Positions 15,339-25,081 of a DNA stretch of 64,000 nucleotides are shown piece after piece. Where the stretch lies: NCBI GenBank assembly GCA_964621525.1, contig CAZUMS010000009.1, positions 1-64,000 on the forward strand. The letters run 5' to 3'. The stretch is from CAZMGV01 sp964621525 [NCBI: uncultured bacterium] (GTDB taxonomy: Bacteria; JAGRBM01). Positions within the stretch are counted from its first letter, which is position 1; each line of letters starts with the position of its first letter. A model generated the notes under the pieces. That model was not told the origin of the DNA and made no database searches. It was given only the letters and a program-made list of their open reading frames with translations. The translations under genes were made by a program, and so were the position numbers.

Positions 15339-17162
15339 ATGAGCGATAAAGTCATCGGGATCGATCTGGGAACGACGAATTCCTGCGTGGCGATCATGGA
15401 AGGTTCAGGTCCGGTCGTGATCGCGAACTCCGAAGGCGCGCGCACGACCCCGTCCATTGTCGGCTTTACGGACTCGGGCGAGCGGCTGTGCGGCCAGGTC
15501 GCGAAACGCCAGGCCGTCACGAATTCCGAGCACACGATCTACGTCGCCAAGCGTCTCATCGGACGCCGGTTTGAGGATGCCGAGGTCCAGAAGACCAAGT
15601 CGATTGCAGCCTTCAAGATTGTTCCCCACGAAAACGGCGATGCCTGGGTCGAAGCCCGTGGCCGTGCCTACGCTCCTGCCGAAATCTCCGCAATGGTGCT
15701 TCAGAAAATGAAGTCCACCGCCGAGGATTACCTTGGCGAGGAAATCAGCAAGGCCGTCATCACCTGCCCGGCCTACTTCAACGATGCGCAGCGGCAGGCG
15801 ACCAAGGACGCCGGCAAGATTTCAGGCCTAGACGTGCTCCGCGTGATTAACGAGCCGACGGCCGCGGCGCTCGCTTACGGCCTCGACAAGAAGGGCAAGG
15901 AAGAGAAAGTCGCCGTCTTCGACCTCGGTGGCGGCACGTTCGATATCTCGATTCTCGAACTCTCCGAAGGCGTCTTCAACGTGAAGGCGACGCACGGCGA
16001 CACGTTCCTGGGCGGCGAGGACTTCGATCTCCGGATCATCGACTGGCTGATCACTAAGTTCCAGAAAGACAACTCGATCGACCTCCGCAAGGATCGCATG
16101 GCACTCCAGCGGCTTTCGGAAGCGGCTGAAAAGGCAAAGCACGAGCTGTCCACGGCGAACGAGGCGATGATCAACCTCCCTTTCATCTGCGCCGACAAGA
16201 CCGGCCCCAAGCACCTGAATTACACGCTGGAGCGCGGCGAATTCGAGAAGATGGTGAGCGACCTCATCGACCGGCTGGTGCCCCCGTGCCAGACGGCCAT
16301 GAAGGACGCCGGCATGGAGCCCAAGGACATCGACACGGTCCTTCTGGTTGGCGGCATGACCCGCATGCCCAAGGTCCAGGCCAAGGTGAAGGAGATTTTC
16401 GGCAAGGAGCCGAACCGGAGCGTGAATCCGGACGAGGCCGTGGCCGTCGGTGCCGCGATCCAGGGAGCCGTGCTGACCGGTGCCGTGAAAGACGTGCTGC
16501 TCCTCGACGTGACGCCGCTTTCCCTCGGTGTCGAGACGGCTGGCGGAGTCTTCACAAAGATCATCGAAAAGAACACCACCGTCCCGACGAAGAAGTCACA
16601 GGTTTTCTCCACGGCGCAGGACAACCAGCCGGTGGTGACCGTGAAGGTGTTCCAGGGCGAACGCCCGATCGCGGCCGACAACAAGATGCTCGGCAACTTC
16701 GAGCTCGTCGGCATTCCCCCGGCGCCCCGAGGCGTGCCGCAGATCGAGGTGGCGTTCGATATCGACGCCAACGGCATCGCCCATGTGTCGGCGACCGACC
16801 TCGGCACCGGCAAGAAGCAGTCGATCCGCATCACCGCCGCCTCGGGCCTCTCGCAGAGCGAAATAGAGAACCTCGTCAAGGAAGCGGAGAGCGCAAAGAA
16901 GAGCGACGAAGAACGGATGAAATTCGTCGAGCTCAAGAACGAGGCGGACGGTCTGCTCTATCAGGCGGACAAGCTGGTGAAAGAGGCGGGCGACGTGGTG
17001 AACGCCTCCGACCAGCAGCAGCTCAAGGACCTGATTGCCAAGCTGGAGGCGGCCCGGGATTCCGGGGACGCCATGAAGCTGAGACAGGCGTTTGAACAGC
17101 TCCAGACGGCTTCCCACAAGATCACGGAAGCTCTCTACGAAGCGGTTTCCAAGAACTCCTGA
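15339..17162 (+). CDS. dnaK: Chaperone DnaK (Hsp70)
   Basis: 607 residues. The nucleotide-binding domain begins [13 protein letters not shown] and contains [10 protein letters not shown] and [10 protein letters not shown]. The linker [13 protein letters not shown] leads into the substrate-binding domain. The protein ends with the helical lid ([11 protein letters not shown]) and lacks the glycine-rich acidic tail found in most DnaK proteins, so it is about 30 residues short at the C-terminus. It works with the flanking GrpE and DnaJ in ATP-driven folding. A perfect 6-bp hairpin follows directly after the stop. Confidence 0.97.
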   Translation: MSDKVIGIDLGTTNSCVAIMEGSGPVVIANSEGARTTPSIVGFTDSGERLCGQVAKRQAVTNSEHTIYVAKRLIGRRFEDAEVQKTKSIAAFKIVPHENGDAWVEARGRAYAPAEISAMVLQKMKSTAEDYLGEEISKAVITCPAYFNDAQRQATKDAGKISGLDVLRVINEPTAAALAYGLDKKGKEEKVAVFDLGGGTFDISILELSEGVFNVKATHGDTFLGGEDFDLRIIDWLITKFQKDNSIDLRKDRMALQRLSEAAEKAKHELSTANEAMINLPFICADKTGPKHLNYTLERGEFEKMVSDLIDRLVPPCQTAMKDAGMEPKDIDTVLLVGGMTRMPKVQAKVKEIFGKEPNRSVNPDEAVAVGAAIQGAVLTGAVKDVLLLDVTPLSLGVETAGGVFTKIIEKNTTVPTKKSQVFSTAQDNQPVVTVKVFQGERPIAADNKMLGNFELVGIPPAPRGVPQIEVAFDIDANGIAHVSATDLGTGKKQSIRITAASGLSQSEIENLVKEAESAKKSDEERMKFVELKNEADGLLYQADKLVKEAGDVVNASDQQQLKDLIAKLEAARDSGDAMKLRQAFEQLQTASHKITEALYEAVSKNS

Positions 17163-17178
17163 CCGGGTTTTCACCCGG
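17163..17178 (+). other. Hairpin directly after dnaK
   Basis: CCGGGT and ACCCGG (17163-17168, 17173-17178) form a perfect 6-bp stem with a TTTC loop, starting at the first base after the dnaK stop. There is no T tract after it, so it may stabilise the dnaK mRNA end or lower read-through into dnaJ rather than terminate fully. Confidence 0.35.
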
Positions 17179-17302
17179 AAATCCCCGATATCAGGCCGGA
17201 TTTTCCGCTGCTTTCCCCCTTGACCCGGGCCCGGTCGTGGTTTGATTGTCTCTGCCCTCCGCACCGGGCTGGACGGTCTGCGCCCGGCGGGGAAAGTAGC
17301 CC

Positions 17303-18433
17303 ATGAGCAAGCGGGACTATTACGAGATTCTGGGTGTTTCCCGGTCGGCTTCCGAGGCCGAAATCAAGAGCGCGTACCGCAAACTCGCGCTCAAGTACCA
17401 TCCCGACAAGAACCCGGGGGACAAGGCTGCCGAAGAGAGCTTCAAGGAAATCCAGGAAGCCTACGCCGTCCTCTCCGATCAGGAGAAAAAAGGGCAGTAC
17501 GACCAGTTCGGCCACGCGGCCTTCGAGCGCGGTATGGGCGGCGGCCCCGGCGGCGGAGGGTTCGATTTCCGTAACGCGGGGCCTTTCGGCGACGTGTTCG
17601 GAGACATCTTCGGCGACCTGTTCGGCGGCGCCGGGGGCGGCCGAGGAGGCCGCCGCCAGCAGGTCCGGCGCGGTCAGGATCTGCGGTACCGTCTGCGCAT
17701 CCCGTTCGAGAAGGCGGCTTTCGGCGGCAGCGAGACCATCGAGATTCCCCGGAACGTCACCTGCGACGCCTGCGATGGTTCCGGTGCGAAGTCCGGCACC
17801 CATCCGGATACCTGCCCGACCTGCCATGGGCATGGCCAGCTCCGCTTCCAGCAGGGCTTTTTCACGATGCAGAGGACCTGCACGACCTGCGGCGGTGAGG
17901 GCAAGGTCATCAAGGACAAATGCCCGAAATGTTACGGCCGCGGAACGACCGAGATGCGCCGCAAGCTGGAAGTCAAGATTCCCGCCGGCGTGGACCATGG
18001 CATGCATCTCAAGCTCACGGGCGAGGGCGATCTTCCGCCCGGAGGCAAGGGTGGTTTTCCGGGAGACCTCTATGTCGTTCTGGAGGTTGAGCCGCATTCC
18101 GAATTCGAACGGGATGGCTCTGACCTGCATCTGCTCCGCCGGGTGAGCTTCCCCATGGCGGCTATCGGCGGCGAAATGGAAGTCCCGACCCTGGAAGGCC
18201 GGGCGCAGCTCAAGATCCCGGCGGGCACAAGTCATGGGCAGGTGTTCCGGCTGAAGGGCAAGGGCGTCCCGCGCCTCAATGAATACGGCAAGGGCGATCT
18301 CCTCGTCACCATCGAGATCGAGGTCCCCAGGAAGCTGAACGCGAAGCAGAAAAAGGCGCTCAAGGAGTTCGCCGAGGCAAGCGGTGAGACCATCGACGAG
18401 GAAAAGGGGTTTTTCAGCGGCTTTCGCAGCTGA
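17303..18433 (+). CDS. dnaJ: Chaperone DnaJ (Hsp40, type I)
   Basis: 376 residues with the full type I layout. The J domain has the HPD motif in KYHPDKNPG, followed by a Gly/Phe-rich region (about residues 75-120). Four CxxCxGxG zinc motifs follow ([32 protein letters not shown]), then the C-terminal substrate-binding domain. It stimulates DnaK ATPase and delivers clients. It is separated from dnaK by 140 bases, where a weak TTGACC element at 17220 might give it a partly separate promoter. Confidence 0.96.
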   Translation: MSKRDYYEILGVSRSASEAEIKSAYRKLALKYHPDKNPGDKAAEESFKEIQEAYAVLSDQEKKGQYDQFGHAAFERGMGGGPGGGGFDFRNAGPFGDVFGDIFGDLFGGAGGGRGGRRQQVRRGQDLRYRLRIPFEKAAFGGSETIEIPRNVTCDACDGSGAKSGTHPDTCPTCHGHGQLRFQQGFFTMQRTCTTCGGEGKVIKDKCPKCYGRGTTEMRRKLEVKIPAGVDHGMHLKLTGEGDLPPGGKGGFPGDLYVVLEVEPHSEFERDGSDLHLLRRVSFPMAAIGGEMEVPTLEGRAQLKIPAGTSHGQVFRLKGKGVPRLNEYGKGDLLVTIEIEVPRKLNAKQKKALKEFAEASGETIDEEKGFFSGFRS

Positions 18434-18458
18434 TGCCGCTTTCCCTTTCCCCGGTTTC

Positions 18459-18487
18459 TTGACTCTCCGGTCCGGTGGCGGGATCAT
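18459..18487 (+). promoter_or_regulatory. Possible promoter upstream of the DUF4124-like gene
   Basis: TTGACT (18459-18464) and GATCAT (18482-18487) with a 17-base spacer. The -35 is good and the -10 only moderate. It lies 33 bases before the ATG of the next gene. Confidence 0.35.
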
Positions 18488-18520
18488 TCGGACTCAGTCT
18501 TGCCCAGGGGTTCGGGGGAT

Positions 18521-19438
18521 ATGGAAACCTTTCCAAGGAACAGGTTGCTACCGGCGCTGATGTTCGTCCTGTGTCTGCTTGCGGCCTCCCGGGCAAAGGC
18601 AGACTGGCGATATTACGACTCGCAGGGCCGTCCCCATGTCGTTCCCTATTACGAGCAGATCCCGAAGGCTTACCGGAGTCAGGCGGTCAATCTTGACGCT
18701 GGCAGCCCGGGCGCTTCGCCGCTGGAGCGGGTGGAACTGGACGCGCCTTCTCCGGAACCACAGGTAAAGCCGGCGGCAGAGGCTCCTCCCGCGGCCTTGC
18801 CTCAACCGGCTGACAACACGCCGGTCAAGCTGTTCGAGTTCAGCCTGTCCCGGCTGCCGAGTTCTTCTGAACTTCTGGCCCTCGACCTGGCGATCCATTT
18901 CCCCAATCCGGCGAGCAGCCTGCTGTCCGCCCATCAGACGACCGGGGATACCGGCTGGACGTTCGGGACCGTCGTGCTCGGCATCCTGCTGGGAGTGGCG
19001 GCTTTCTTCCTGATCGACCGGTTCAATGAGGCGGATCCGTGGGTGAAGTCGGCGGTGGTTTTTACCGCGATCATGCTTTTTGTAGCCAACGTCCTCGTTA
19101 GCAGCTTTGCGTCACGGCTGGACTCGGCCGTCACCCTTTTCACGGAGTCGATGCGGTTGCAGGGCGGAGGTATCAGCATTTCCAGCGTCACGCCCGAAGG
19201 CGAGAGGCTGGTTTCAGGGCGGGCTCCCGGACCTCGGGAACCTGCTCCTGTGGAAATTCCGGGTCCTGCCGGATCCGAAAGAACGACAAGAGAAGTCGCC
19301 ACCCGCTATGTCGGCACCCCGAAGCCCGGACAGCATCCGAAGGAATACTTCGAGGAAGTGAAGAAATCCCTGGTCGAACAGTCGATGCGGGCGCAGGCGG
19401 CCCGCGAACAGGCACTCGAGGGCTCGGGGATAAAATAG
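18521..19438 (+). CDS. Membrane protein with DUF4124-like N-terminus
   Basis: 305 residues. A signal peptide (LLPALMFVLCLLAASRAKA) is followed by WRYYDSQGRPHVVPYYEQIP, the pattern of the short DUF4124 domain seen on many envelope proteins. Next come a Pro-rich segment and two membrane helices around residues 145-200 (FGTVVLGILLGVAAFFLI and the following VFTAIMLFVANVLV). A hydrophilic C-terminal tail of about 100 residues follows. The ATG at 18521 has GGGGGAT just upstream and is better than the TTG at 18500. The function is not known. Confidence 0.6.
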   Translation: METFPRNRLLPALMFVLCLLAASRAKADWRYYDSQGRPHVVPYYEQIPKAYRSQAVNLDAGSPGASPLERVELDAPSPEPQVKPAAEAPPAALPQPADNTPVKLFEFSLSRLPSSSELLALDLAIHFPNPASSLLSAHQTTGDTGWTFGTVVLGILLGVAAFFLIDRFNEADPWVKSAVVFTAIMLFVANVLVSSFASRLDSAVTLFTESMRLQGGGISISSVTPEGERLVSGRAPGPREPAPVEIPGPAGSERTTREVATRYVGTPKPGQHPKEYFEEVKKSLVEQSMRAQAAREQALEGSGIK

Positions 19439-19529
19439 ACGGTTTCGCCCGCGGTGGTTCAACCGCCGGATTCCAGCTACTTTGCAGGGCCCGCGGCCCA
19501 GAGGCCGCAAGGCGGGAGTCCCCAGAGCG

Positions 19530-21107
19530 ATGGCCGACCGAAAGACGATCCGCGAAGAAGCTACCTACGCCGCCAAGAAAGAAAACTTCGACCGGCTGAC
19601 GAAAACGGTCGAGGCCGGCGGCGGCGAGAAAAACATCCGCCGCCAGCATGAGCGGGGCAAGCTGCTCGCGCTCGAGCGGGCCCATCGCCTGTTCGACCCG
19701 GGCACGTTCCGGGAAATGAACAAGTACATGGCTGCCCTTCGCGATATCCCGCGCGCAGGCGTGCTTACCGGCTGGGGCCTCGTCGAGGGCCGCCCCGCGG
19801 TGATGATCGCCAACCTGAACGACGTGAAGGCCGGCGCCTGGTACCCGGAGACCATCCAGAAGATCCTGAAGGCCCAGGAGTATGCCTACCGCCAGAGGAT
19901 TCCGACGGTTTTTCTTGTGGATTGTGCCGGGGCGTTTCTTCCGGAGCAGGACAGCGTGTTTCCGGACCACAATCATGCGGGTGACATCTTCAACCGCATG
20001 GCGCTCTATTCGGGCATTTTCCCGCAGGTAGGCGGCGTATTCGGCCCCTGCGTGGCGGGCGGCGGCTACGTGCCGGGACTCGCCGATTTCGCCCCCTTTG
20101 TGAAGGAGCGTGCTTCTGCATTCCTTGCTGGCCCCAAGCTGGCGAAGGCCGCCGTTGGCGAGGAGATCAGCGAGCAGGACCTCGGCGGATCGAAGATCCA
20201 CTGCGAGGTGTCCGGCGTCGGCGACATGGAGCTCGAGAGCGACGAGGCCTGCATCGAGGCGATTCGCAGGTTCCTCTCATATCTGCCTACCAATCATCGG
20301 CAGCCGGCGCCGCGCCGCCTGTCCGGCGACGACCCCGGGCGGCAGACGGGGGAAATCGCCACGATCATCCCCGAGGACTCGCGCAAGGTCTACGACATGA
20401 AGAAGGTACTCCAGTGCGTGCTGGATTCGGGGAGCTGGTTCGAGCTCCGCCCCCGGTTCGCGCGGCAGATGCTCACCGGTTTCGGCCGTCTCGACGGATT
20501 TCCCGTGGGTGTCGTCGCCAACCAGCCGAACTATTACGGCGGGGTGATCGATACTGCGGCCGCCGACAAGGCCGCCTGGTTTATTTCCCTGTGCGACGCT
20601 TTCAACGTTCCGCTCCTGTTCTTCCAGGATGTGCCCGGTTTCATGGTCGGCTCGAAGGCGGAGCACCGGGCGATTATCCATGCGGGGGCCCGCATGATCC
20701 AGAACCTGTCCCGCGCCACAGTGCCCAAGCTTTCCGTCATTGTCCGCAAGGCATACGGGGCGGGTTATTACGCCATGTGCGGTGTGGCATTCGGGCCCCG
20801 GCGCACATTTGCGCTGCCGTGGGCCGAAATCGCCGTCATGGCCTCCTCGCAGGTCGGGCAGGTCGTGTTCGGCGAGAAGCTGGCATCCGCCGAAGGGGCG
20901 GAGCGTGAACGCATCGAGACGGAGATGAAGGAAACCGTGGCGCGGCACGACAAGACCGTGACGGTGGAATACGCCGCCCACCGGGGCTGGATCGACGAGG
21001 TTCTGGAGCCGGAAATGCTCCGGAGCCGTCTCGCCGCCGAACTGCAACTTTCGCTCGAAGCCCCCGTTCTGGTCAGGGAAGGCAAACGGGCGATCACGCT
21101 CGTCTGA
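19530..21107 (+). CDS. Acyl-CoA carboxylase, carboxyltransferase (beta) subunit
   Basis: 525 residues of the carboxyl transferase family. Features include RQHERGKLLALERAHRLFDPG, the oxyanion segments VDCAGAFLPEQ and GVFGPCVAGGGYVPG, and in the second half FQDVPGFMVG and KAYGAGYYAMCG. The layout is that of methylcrotonyl-CoA or propionyl-CoA carboxylase beta subunits, which move CO2 from biotin to an acyl-CoA. The substrate is not readable from these motifs. No biotin carboxylase/BCCP alpha subunit lies beside it, which is unusual. The ATG at 19530 is preceded by GGGAG. If it is propionyl-CoA-specific, it would feed the B12-dependent methylmalonyl-CoA route. Confidence 0.82.
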   Translation: MADRKTIREEATYAAKKENFDRLTKTVEAGGGEKNIRRQHERGKLLALERAHRLFDPGTFREMNKYMAALRDIPRAGVLTGWGLVEGRPAVMIANLNDVKAGAWYPETIQKILKAQEYAYRQRIPTVFLVDCAGAFLPEQDSVFPDHNHAGDIFNRMALYSGIFPQVGGVFGPCVAGGGYVPGLADFAPFVKERASAFLAGPKLAKAAVGEEISEQDLGGSKIHCEVSGVGDMELESDEACIEAIRRFLSYLPTNHRQPAPRRLSGDDPGRQTGEIATIIPEDSRKVYDMKKVLQCVLDSGSWFELRPRFARQMLTGFGRLDGFPVGVVANQPNYYGGVIDTAAADKAAWFISLCDAFNVPLLFFQDVPGFMVGSKAEHRAIIHAGARMIQNLSRATVPKLSVIVRKAYGAGYYAMCGVAFGPRRTFALPWAEIAVMASSQVGQVVFGEKLASAEGAERERIETEMKETVARHDKTVTVEYAAHRGWIDEVLEPEMLRSRLAAELQLSLEAPVLVREGKRAITLV

Positions 21108-21118
21108 ACCGGTAAGCT

Positions 21119-22684
21119 ATGACCACCTGCCGACGCCCGCTGGCCGCCATCCTGCTGACATTCCTTATCGTCATGCCGCCTGTTCCGTCCAGGGCTGCTG
21201 CGAAACCTTCCTTCCACGTCACGGAGCACAAGACAAAAGGCGAAGTGCGGAACTGCCTTTTCGGCGACCTGAACGGCGACGGATTCACCGATATCGTCTC
21301 AATCTCCAACGTCGTGTCCGAAACCTCCAACTCCCTGACGCGGTGGGTGAACGTGTTTCCCGGCAGTGCGCCGGGACAGTTCGCGGAAACGGCGGCTCAG
21401 GTGTTTCAGGTGCCTGCGGACGCCGCGGTCGTAGATCTGGGGGAGGTCGATCCGGCGTCGAAAGGGGTGGAACTGGTATTCCTCACGGCTGACGGCGTGA
21501 TCTACCACCCCTGGCAGGGCGGCAGGCTCGCAGAGACTCCCCGCAAGCTGATGGACGAGCCCACCATGTTCCCGCTTGTGGATGAATCCCTGGCGGTGTC
21601 GTTCGATTTCGTGAAGGACTGGACCGGCGACGGGCGAGACGACGTGCTCGTGCCCGGTTTCCGGAAGACGGCGGTCTGGACCCAGGGCGAGCAGGGCTGG
21701 GCACGGCAGCAGTATCTGGAAATCCCTCTGCGGACCCTGTGGGGATCCCACTGGGAGAACGACGTCATCATCAACCGTGTGTCGCAGCTCCAGTTCCGGG
21801 GGGCTTTCGACTTCCCGGACATCGTCATCGGGGATATTTCCGGCGACGGCGTACCCGATCTCGTGTCGATCCGCTTCGACTGGATGAGTGTCTTCAGGGG
21901 CAAGGGCGGCGGCCGTTACGAGGAAAAGCCTTACGAAATCGATCTCGGATTGTTCAAGTTCTCCGCCATTCTCAAATACTCGCGGCTTCAGGCCGTCACC
22001 CGGCTGTTCCTTGTGGATTTTAACAAGGATGGCCTTCTGGACGCCTATACGACCCGCCTCAAGATCACGAATCTGGCGACGTTCGATGTGGATCTGGAAA
22101 CCTCTGTATTCCTGAACCGGAAGGGTTCGTTTCCGAAGGAACCCGACCGGAAGTGGAACACGAGCGGTTTCTCGGAGACGGCCCGGAGCGGCGATTTCAA
22201 CAACGATGGCTATCCGGACATCGTGGTCCAGTATTTTCCCTTCGGCATTACCCAGATCCTCCGGTTCCTGACACTGGGTTCTCTCGGCATCCAGTACGAT
22301 TACTACTATTACGACAAGGCCAAGGGCGGTTTCCCGATAAAGCCCTCGAAGTCGGACAGCTGGAGCTTTTCGTTCAAAACCAAGCCGACCAACTCGTCTT
22401 TCGGCGCCAGCTACCTGTTCGGTAACGATTTCAATGGCGACGGGCTGAAGGATTTCATGCAGGCCCGGGGACCTGAAGAGCTCACGGTCGCGCTGTCCAC
22501 CCCGTCGAAATACGGATCAGAAGCGGTTAATGTGAAGGTGCCGTGTTCCTTCTTCACCTATGGCGTGGACCTCAACCGGGATTCGCGGGACGAACTCGTG
22601 ATCCGTTACGAGAACATGCCCACGCGGAACCACATTTTCGCCATCGTGAGCCCGTCCGGTCCCGAACTGAAGCCGGCGAAATAG
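21119..22684 (+). CDS. Secreted FG-GAP/VCBS-type repeat protein
   Basis: 521 residues. A signal peptide (LAAILLTFLIVMPPVPSRA) is followed by repeated Ca-binding-like loops: NGDGFTDIV, TGDGRDDVL, SGDGVPDLV, NKDGLLDAY, NNDGYPDIV, NGDGLKDFM and a last degenerate NRDSRDELV. Seven such blades suggest a beta propeller of the integrin-alpha/VCBS type, exported to the periplasm or cell surface. It starts 11 bases after the carboxyltransferase gene. The next lipoprotein gene begins 11 bases after its stop, so the two exported proteins are probably made together. The ligand is unknown. Confidence 0.75.
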   Translation: MTTCRRPLAAILLTFLIVMPPVPSRAAAKPSFHVTEHKTKGEVRNCLFGDLNGDGFTDIVSISNVVSETSNSLTRWVNVFPGSAPGQFAETAAQVFQVPADAAVVDLGEVDPASKGVELVFLTADGVIYHPWQGGRLAETPRKLMDEPTMFPLVDESLAVSFDFVKDWTGDGRDDVLVPGFRKTAVWTQGEQGWARQQYLEIPLRTLWGSHWENDVIINRVSQLQFRGAFDFPDIVIGDISGDGVPDLVSIRFDWMSVFRGKGGGRYEEKPYEIDLGLFKFSAILKYSRLQAVTRLFLVDFNKDGLLDAYTTRLKITNLATFDVDLETSVFLNRKGSFPKEPDRKWNTSGFSETARSGDFNNDGYPDIVVQYFPFGITQILRFLTLGSLGIQYDYYYYDKAKGGFPIKPSKSDSWSFSFKTKPTNSSFGASYLFGNDFNGDGLKDFMQARGPEELTVALSTPSKYGSEAVNVKVPCSFFTYGVDLNRDSRDELVIRYENMPTRNHIFAIVSPSGPELKPAK

Positions 22685-22695
22685 GCCGCCGGGCG

Positions 22696-24213
22696 ATGTT
22701 CGCCGCCGGGATGGCGGCCGTACTCGCCTCGGCTGGTTGTGATCTGTTCAGGCCGCTGCCCGCACAGCCTCCGGCCGCCGGGGAAACGTCTCCGCCAGCT
22801 ACGCCGCCCGTCCCTGCAGGTCCGGATGCCGGAGCACCGCCGGAAGGCGCTCCGGCCGAAGCGGCCGGCATGCAGAACGACGATACCGGTATCTTCATCG
22901 TCGATGACGGCCGGCTGCCCGAGTTCAGTCTGCCGGAGAATCCTGTGACCGGACGTCCCCGGATCGTGCTGGCCTTCGATCCCGTTCAGGCGACCGATAC
23001 CGAAGAGCTCCGGCAGGCACTCAAGTCCTACGGCCGGGCCTTGCGCGAGGCCCGATATGATGAAGCCATCGGGCTTACCGCTAAAATCGGCGAGCTTTAC
23101 CCGGCGGACCCGCGCCGGGTCCGGTATCTGCGGGCCTTCGCGTTGAACCTGAAGGGAACCTATCTCTTTGCCATTCGGGGCGATCCGGCCGGCGCCGTAA
23201 CCGCATTCGAGGAACTGGATGCCCTCGGCCCGCCGTTCTGGGACTATTTGAAACCGTGGGGAGTCGCCGCCTACCAGACCGGGGATCACTATTCCGCGCT
23301 GAAGCATCTGCAGGGCTATATCGACCGTGGCGGACCCGGGGACGGCATCGAAGGGATGATCGGGATCGTCCTGCACGGCCGCAACGAGGACCGCGAGGCG
23401 GCCAGGTATCTGGCCCGGCATGTGGAAGCCCACCCCGAGGATTCGGGCGCCCGCACGGTGCTGGCTCGCATCGAAACCGAGCAGCAGATCACCGGCGGTT
23501 TCACGGACCGGGAGAGCGCCCATTTCCGGGTCGAGTTCGACGGCAGCGAGAACCTTGCCGCCGCCTACCAGCTCCTCACGGTCATGGAGCGGGCTTATGT
23601 CGAAGTGGGCCGGATCGTGGGGCACACCCAGGGGCGGAAGTTCTCTGTGGTACTGTTCTCGGGCGGCCGCTTCCGGGATCTGGCTTCAAGGGGCTTTGCC
23701 CCTGACTGGTCCGGCGGCTTTTTCGACGGCTACAAGATCCGGGTCCCTTCCGAGCGGGCCCTTCAGATTTCTGAGGAAACCCGAAACACGCTGTTCCACG
23801 AGTATGCTCATGCCCTGATTCACGACCGGGCGGGTGCTGCCGGGAACCGGGTCCCGCGGTGGCTTCACGAAGGGATCGCACAGATGTCGGAGCCCCGGCG
23901 GTCGGAAGAGACCTGGGCTTCCTACAGGATCCCGGAGGGCTGGCAGCCGTTCGCCATCCGGGCGATGGAAGGGGTCAACTGGAACTCCGCCGACCCTACG
24001 ACGGCGAGTCTCCTGTACGGACAGGCATTTTCGCTCGTGAAGTTTCTCGCTACCAGTTACCCTCGCCGCAAGCTGATGGATCTGGTCGATGCCTACGCCA
24101 GCGGAAAGGACACCGACGCGGCTTTCCAGTCAGTCTACGGCTTCAAGTCAGGTGCCCTCGACCTGCGCTGGCAGCAGGCGGTTCTCCGGGAACCGGGAGG
24201 CAAGCGGCGGTGA
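22696..24213 (+). CDS. Lipoprotein with gluzincin (peptidase MA-like) domain
   Basis: 505 residues from the ATG at 22696. The lipobox LASAGC ends a short signal, and a Pro/Ala-rich linker follows. Residues about 100-260 look like TPR-type helices. A zinc-protease domain follows with HEYAHAL (HExxH) and the downstream VPRWLHEGIAQ, whose Glu would be the third zinc ligand, as in the MA-like/DUF1570 family. It is therefore a predicted periplasmic metallopeptidase anchored by lipid, with substrate unknown. Its TGA overlaps the recO GTG. Confidence 0.75.
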   Translation: MFAAGMAAVLASAGCDLFRPLPAQPPAAGETSPPATPPVPAGPDAGAPPEGAPAEAAGMQNDDTGIFIVDDGRLPEFSLPENPVTGRPRIVLAFDPVQATDTEELRQALKSYGRALREARYDEAIGLTAKIGELYPADPRRVRYLRAFALNLKGTYLFAIRGDPAGAVTAFEELDALGPPFWDYLKPWGVAAYQTGDHYSALKHLQGYIDRGGPGDGIEGMIGIVLHGRNEDREAARYLARHVEAHPEDSGARTVLARIETEQQITGGFTDRESAHFRVEFDGSENLAAAYQLLTVMERAYVEVGRIVGHTQGRKFSVVLFSGGRFRDLASRGFAPDWSGGFFDGYKIRVPSERALQISEETRNTLFHEYAHALIHDRAGAAGNRVPRWLHEGIAQMSEPRRSEETWASYRIPEGWQPFAIRAMEGVNWNSADPTTASLLYGQAFSLVKFLATSYPRRKLMDLVDAYASGKDTDAAFQSVYGFKSGALDLRWQQAVLREPGGKRR

Positions 24214-24992
24214 GTGAGATCGTCGACAGGGCCGTTGTCCTGCGGCTCGGAGAATCGGGAGAGTCCGATCGCATTGTGACGCTGTTCAGTCCCGAGGCCG
24301 GCAAGATCATCGCACTGGCCAAGTCGGCGCGGGCCTCCCGGGACCGGTTCGGGCGGCATCTGGACCTCTACCGCCTTGTTCTCGCCTCCTGGAGGAAAGG
24401 CCGCACCGAGCGGGCGGTCCTGAACCGGGTGGAAAGCGCCGGGAAGCCGGGCATGATCTCGCGGGACTTCGAGCGGTTGTCGACGGCCGCCCTCTGGTGT
24501 GATTTCGCCGACCGGTTTGCCCCTCCGGGGGTCCCTTATCCGGAACTCTTCGACCTGCTCGTCCGGGGGCTCCAGCTCCTGGACGACCCTGCTTTCGATC
24601 CCGCCATCGTCCGTCCGGTCATCTCGTTCGAGCTGCTGGCCCGAGAGGGTCTTGCCCCGGATTTTACGCGCTGTGTTCAGTGCGGCCGGTCCACGTCCCG
24701 GACGGCCTGGAAGTTCGTCCGGTCGGCCAAGGGGCCCGTGTGCGGCTTCTGTACCGAGGTGACTGCGGGCGAACGGATCACACCCGTGGAGCTCCGGAGC
24801 TTCGACTATTTCCGCCGGACGCCACCGGAAAGATGGGAGCGCCTCCAGGTGCGGCCTGGGATTCTGGGCGCTGTCGACCGGTTCGCTCTGGATCTGCTGG
24901 AAGAACAGGCGGGCGCAGTGCTCCCGGCCGCCCGGTTTCTGGGCTGGGAACCGGACCGCCGGGGCGAAAGTAAAAATCCTGCCAGGCGGTAA
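24210..24992 (+). CDS. recO: DNA repair protein RecO
   Basis: 260 residues. The N-terminal OB fold begins VDRAVVLRLGESGESDRIVTLFSPEAG, and the C-terminal zinc site is CVQCGR plus CGFC, both normal for RecO. RecO helps RecR load RecA onto SSB-coated DNA in gap repair. The GTG at 24210 overlaps the stop of the peptidase gene, giving translational coupling. The longer frame upstream only shadows that gene. No recR or recF is in the window. Confidence 0.9.
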   Translation: MSEIVDRAVVLRLGESGESDRIVTLFSPEAGKIIALAKSARASRDRFGRHLDLYRLVLASWRKGRTERAVLNRVESAGKPGMISRDFERLSTAALWCDFADRFAPPGVPYPELFDLLVRGLQLLDDPAFDPAIVRPVISFELLAREGLAPDFTRCVQCGRSTSRTAWKFVRSAKGPVCGFCTEVTAGERITPVELRSFDYFRRTPPERWERLQVRPGILGAVDRFALDLLEEQAGAVLPAARFLGWEPDRRGESKNPARR

Positions 24993-25081
24993 CCTTTGGC
25001 CGTCTGGGCCGTTTGAAACCGGGGGCAGGAGCAGTTAACCAGTCCCCATTAACCCCTTTTGCGGACTGAAATTCCGGACCT

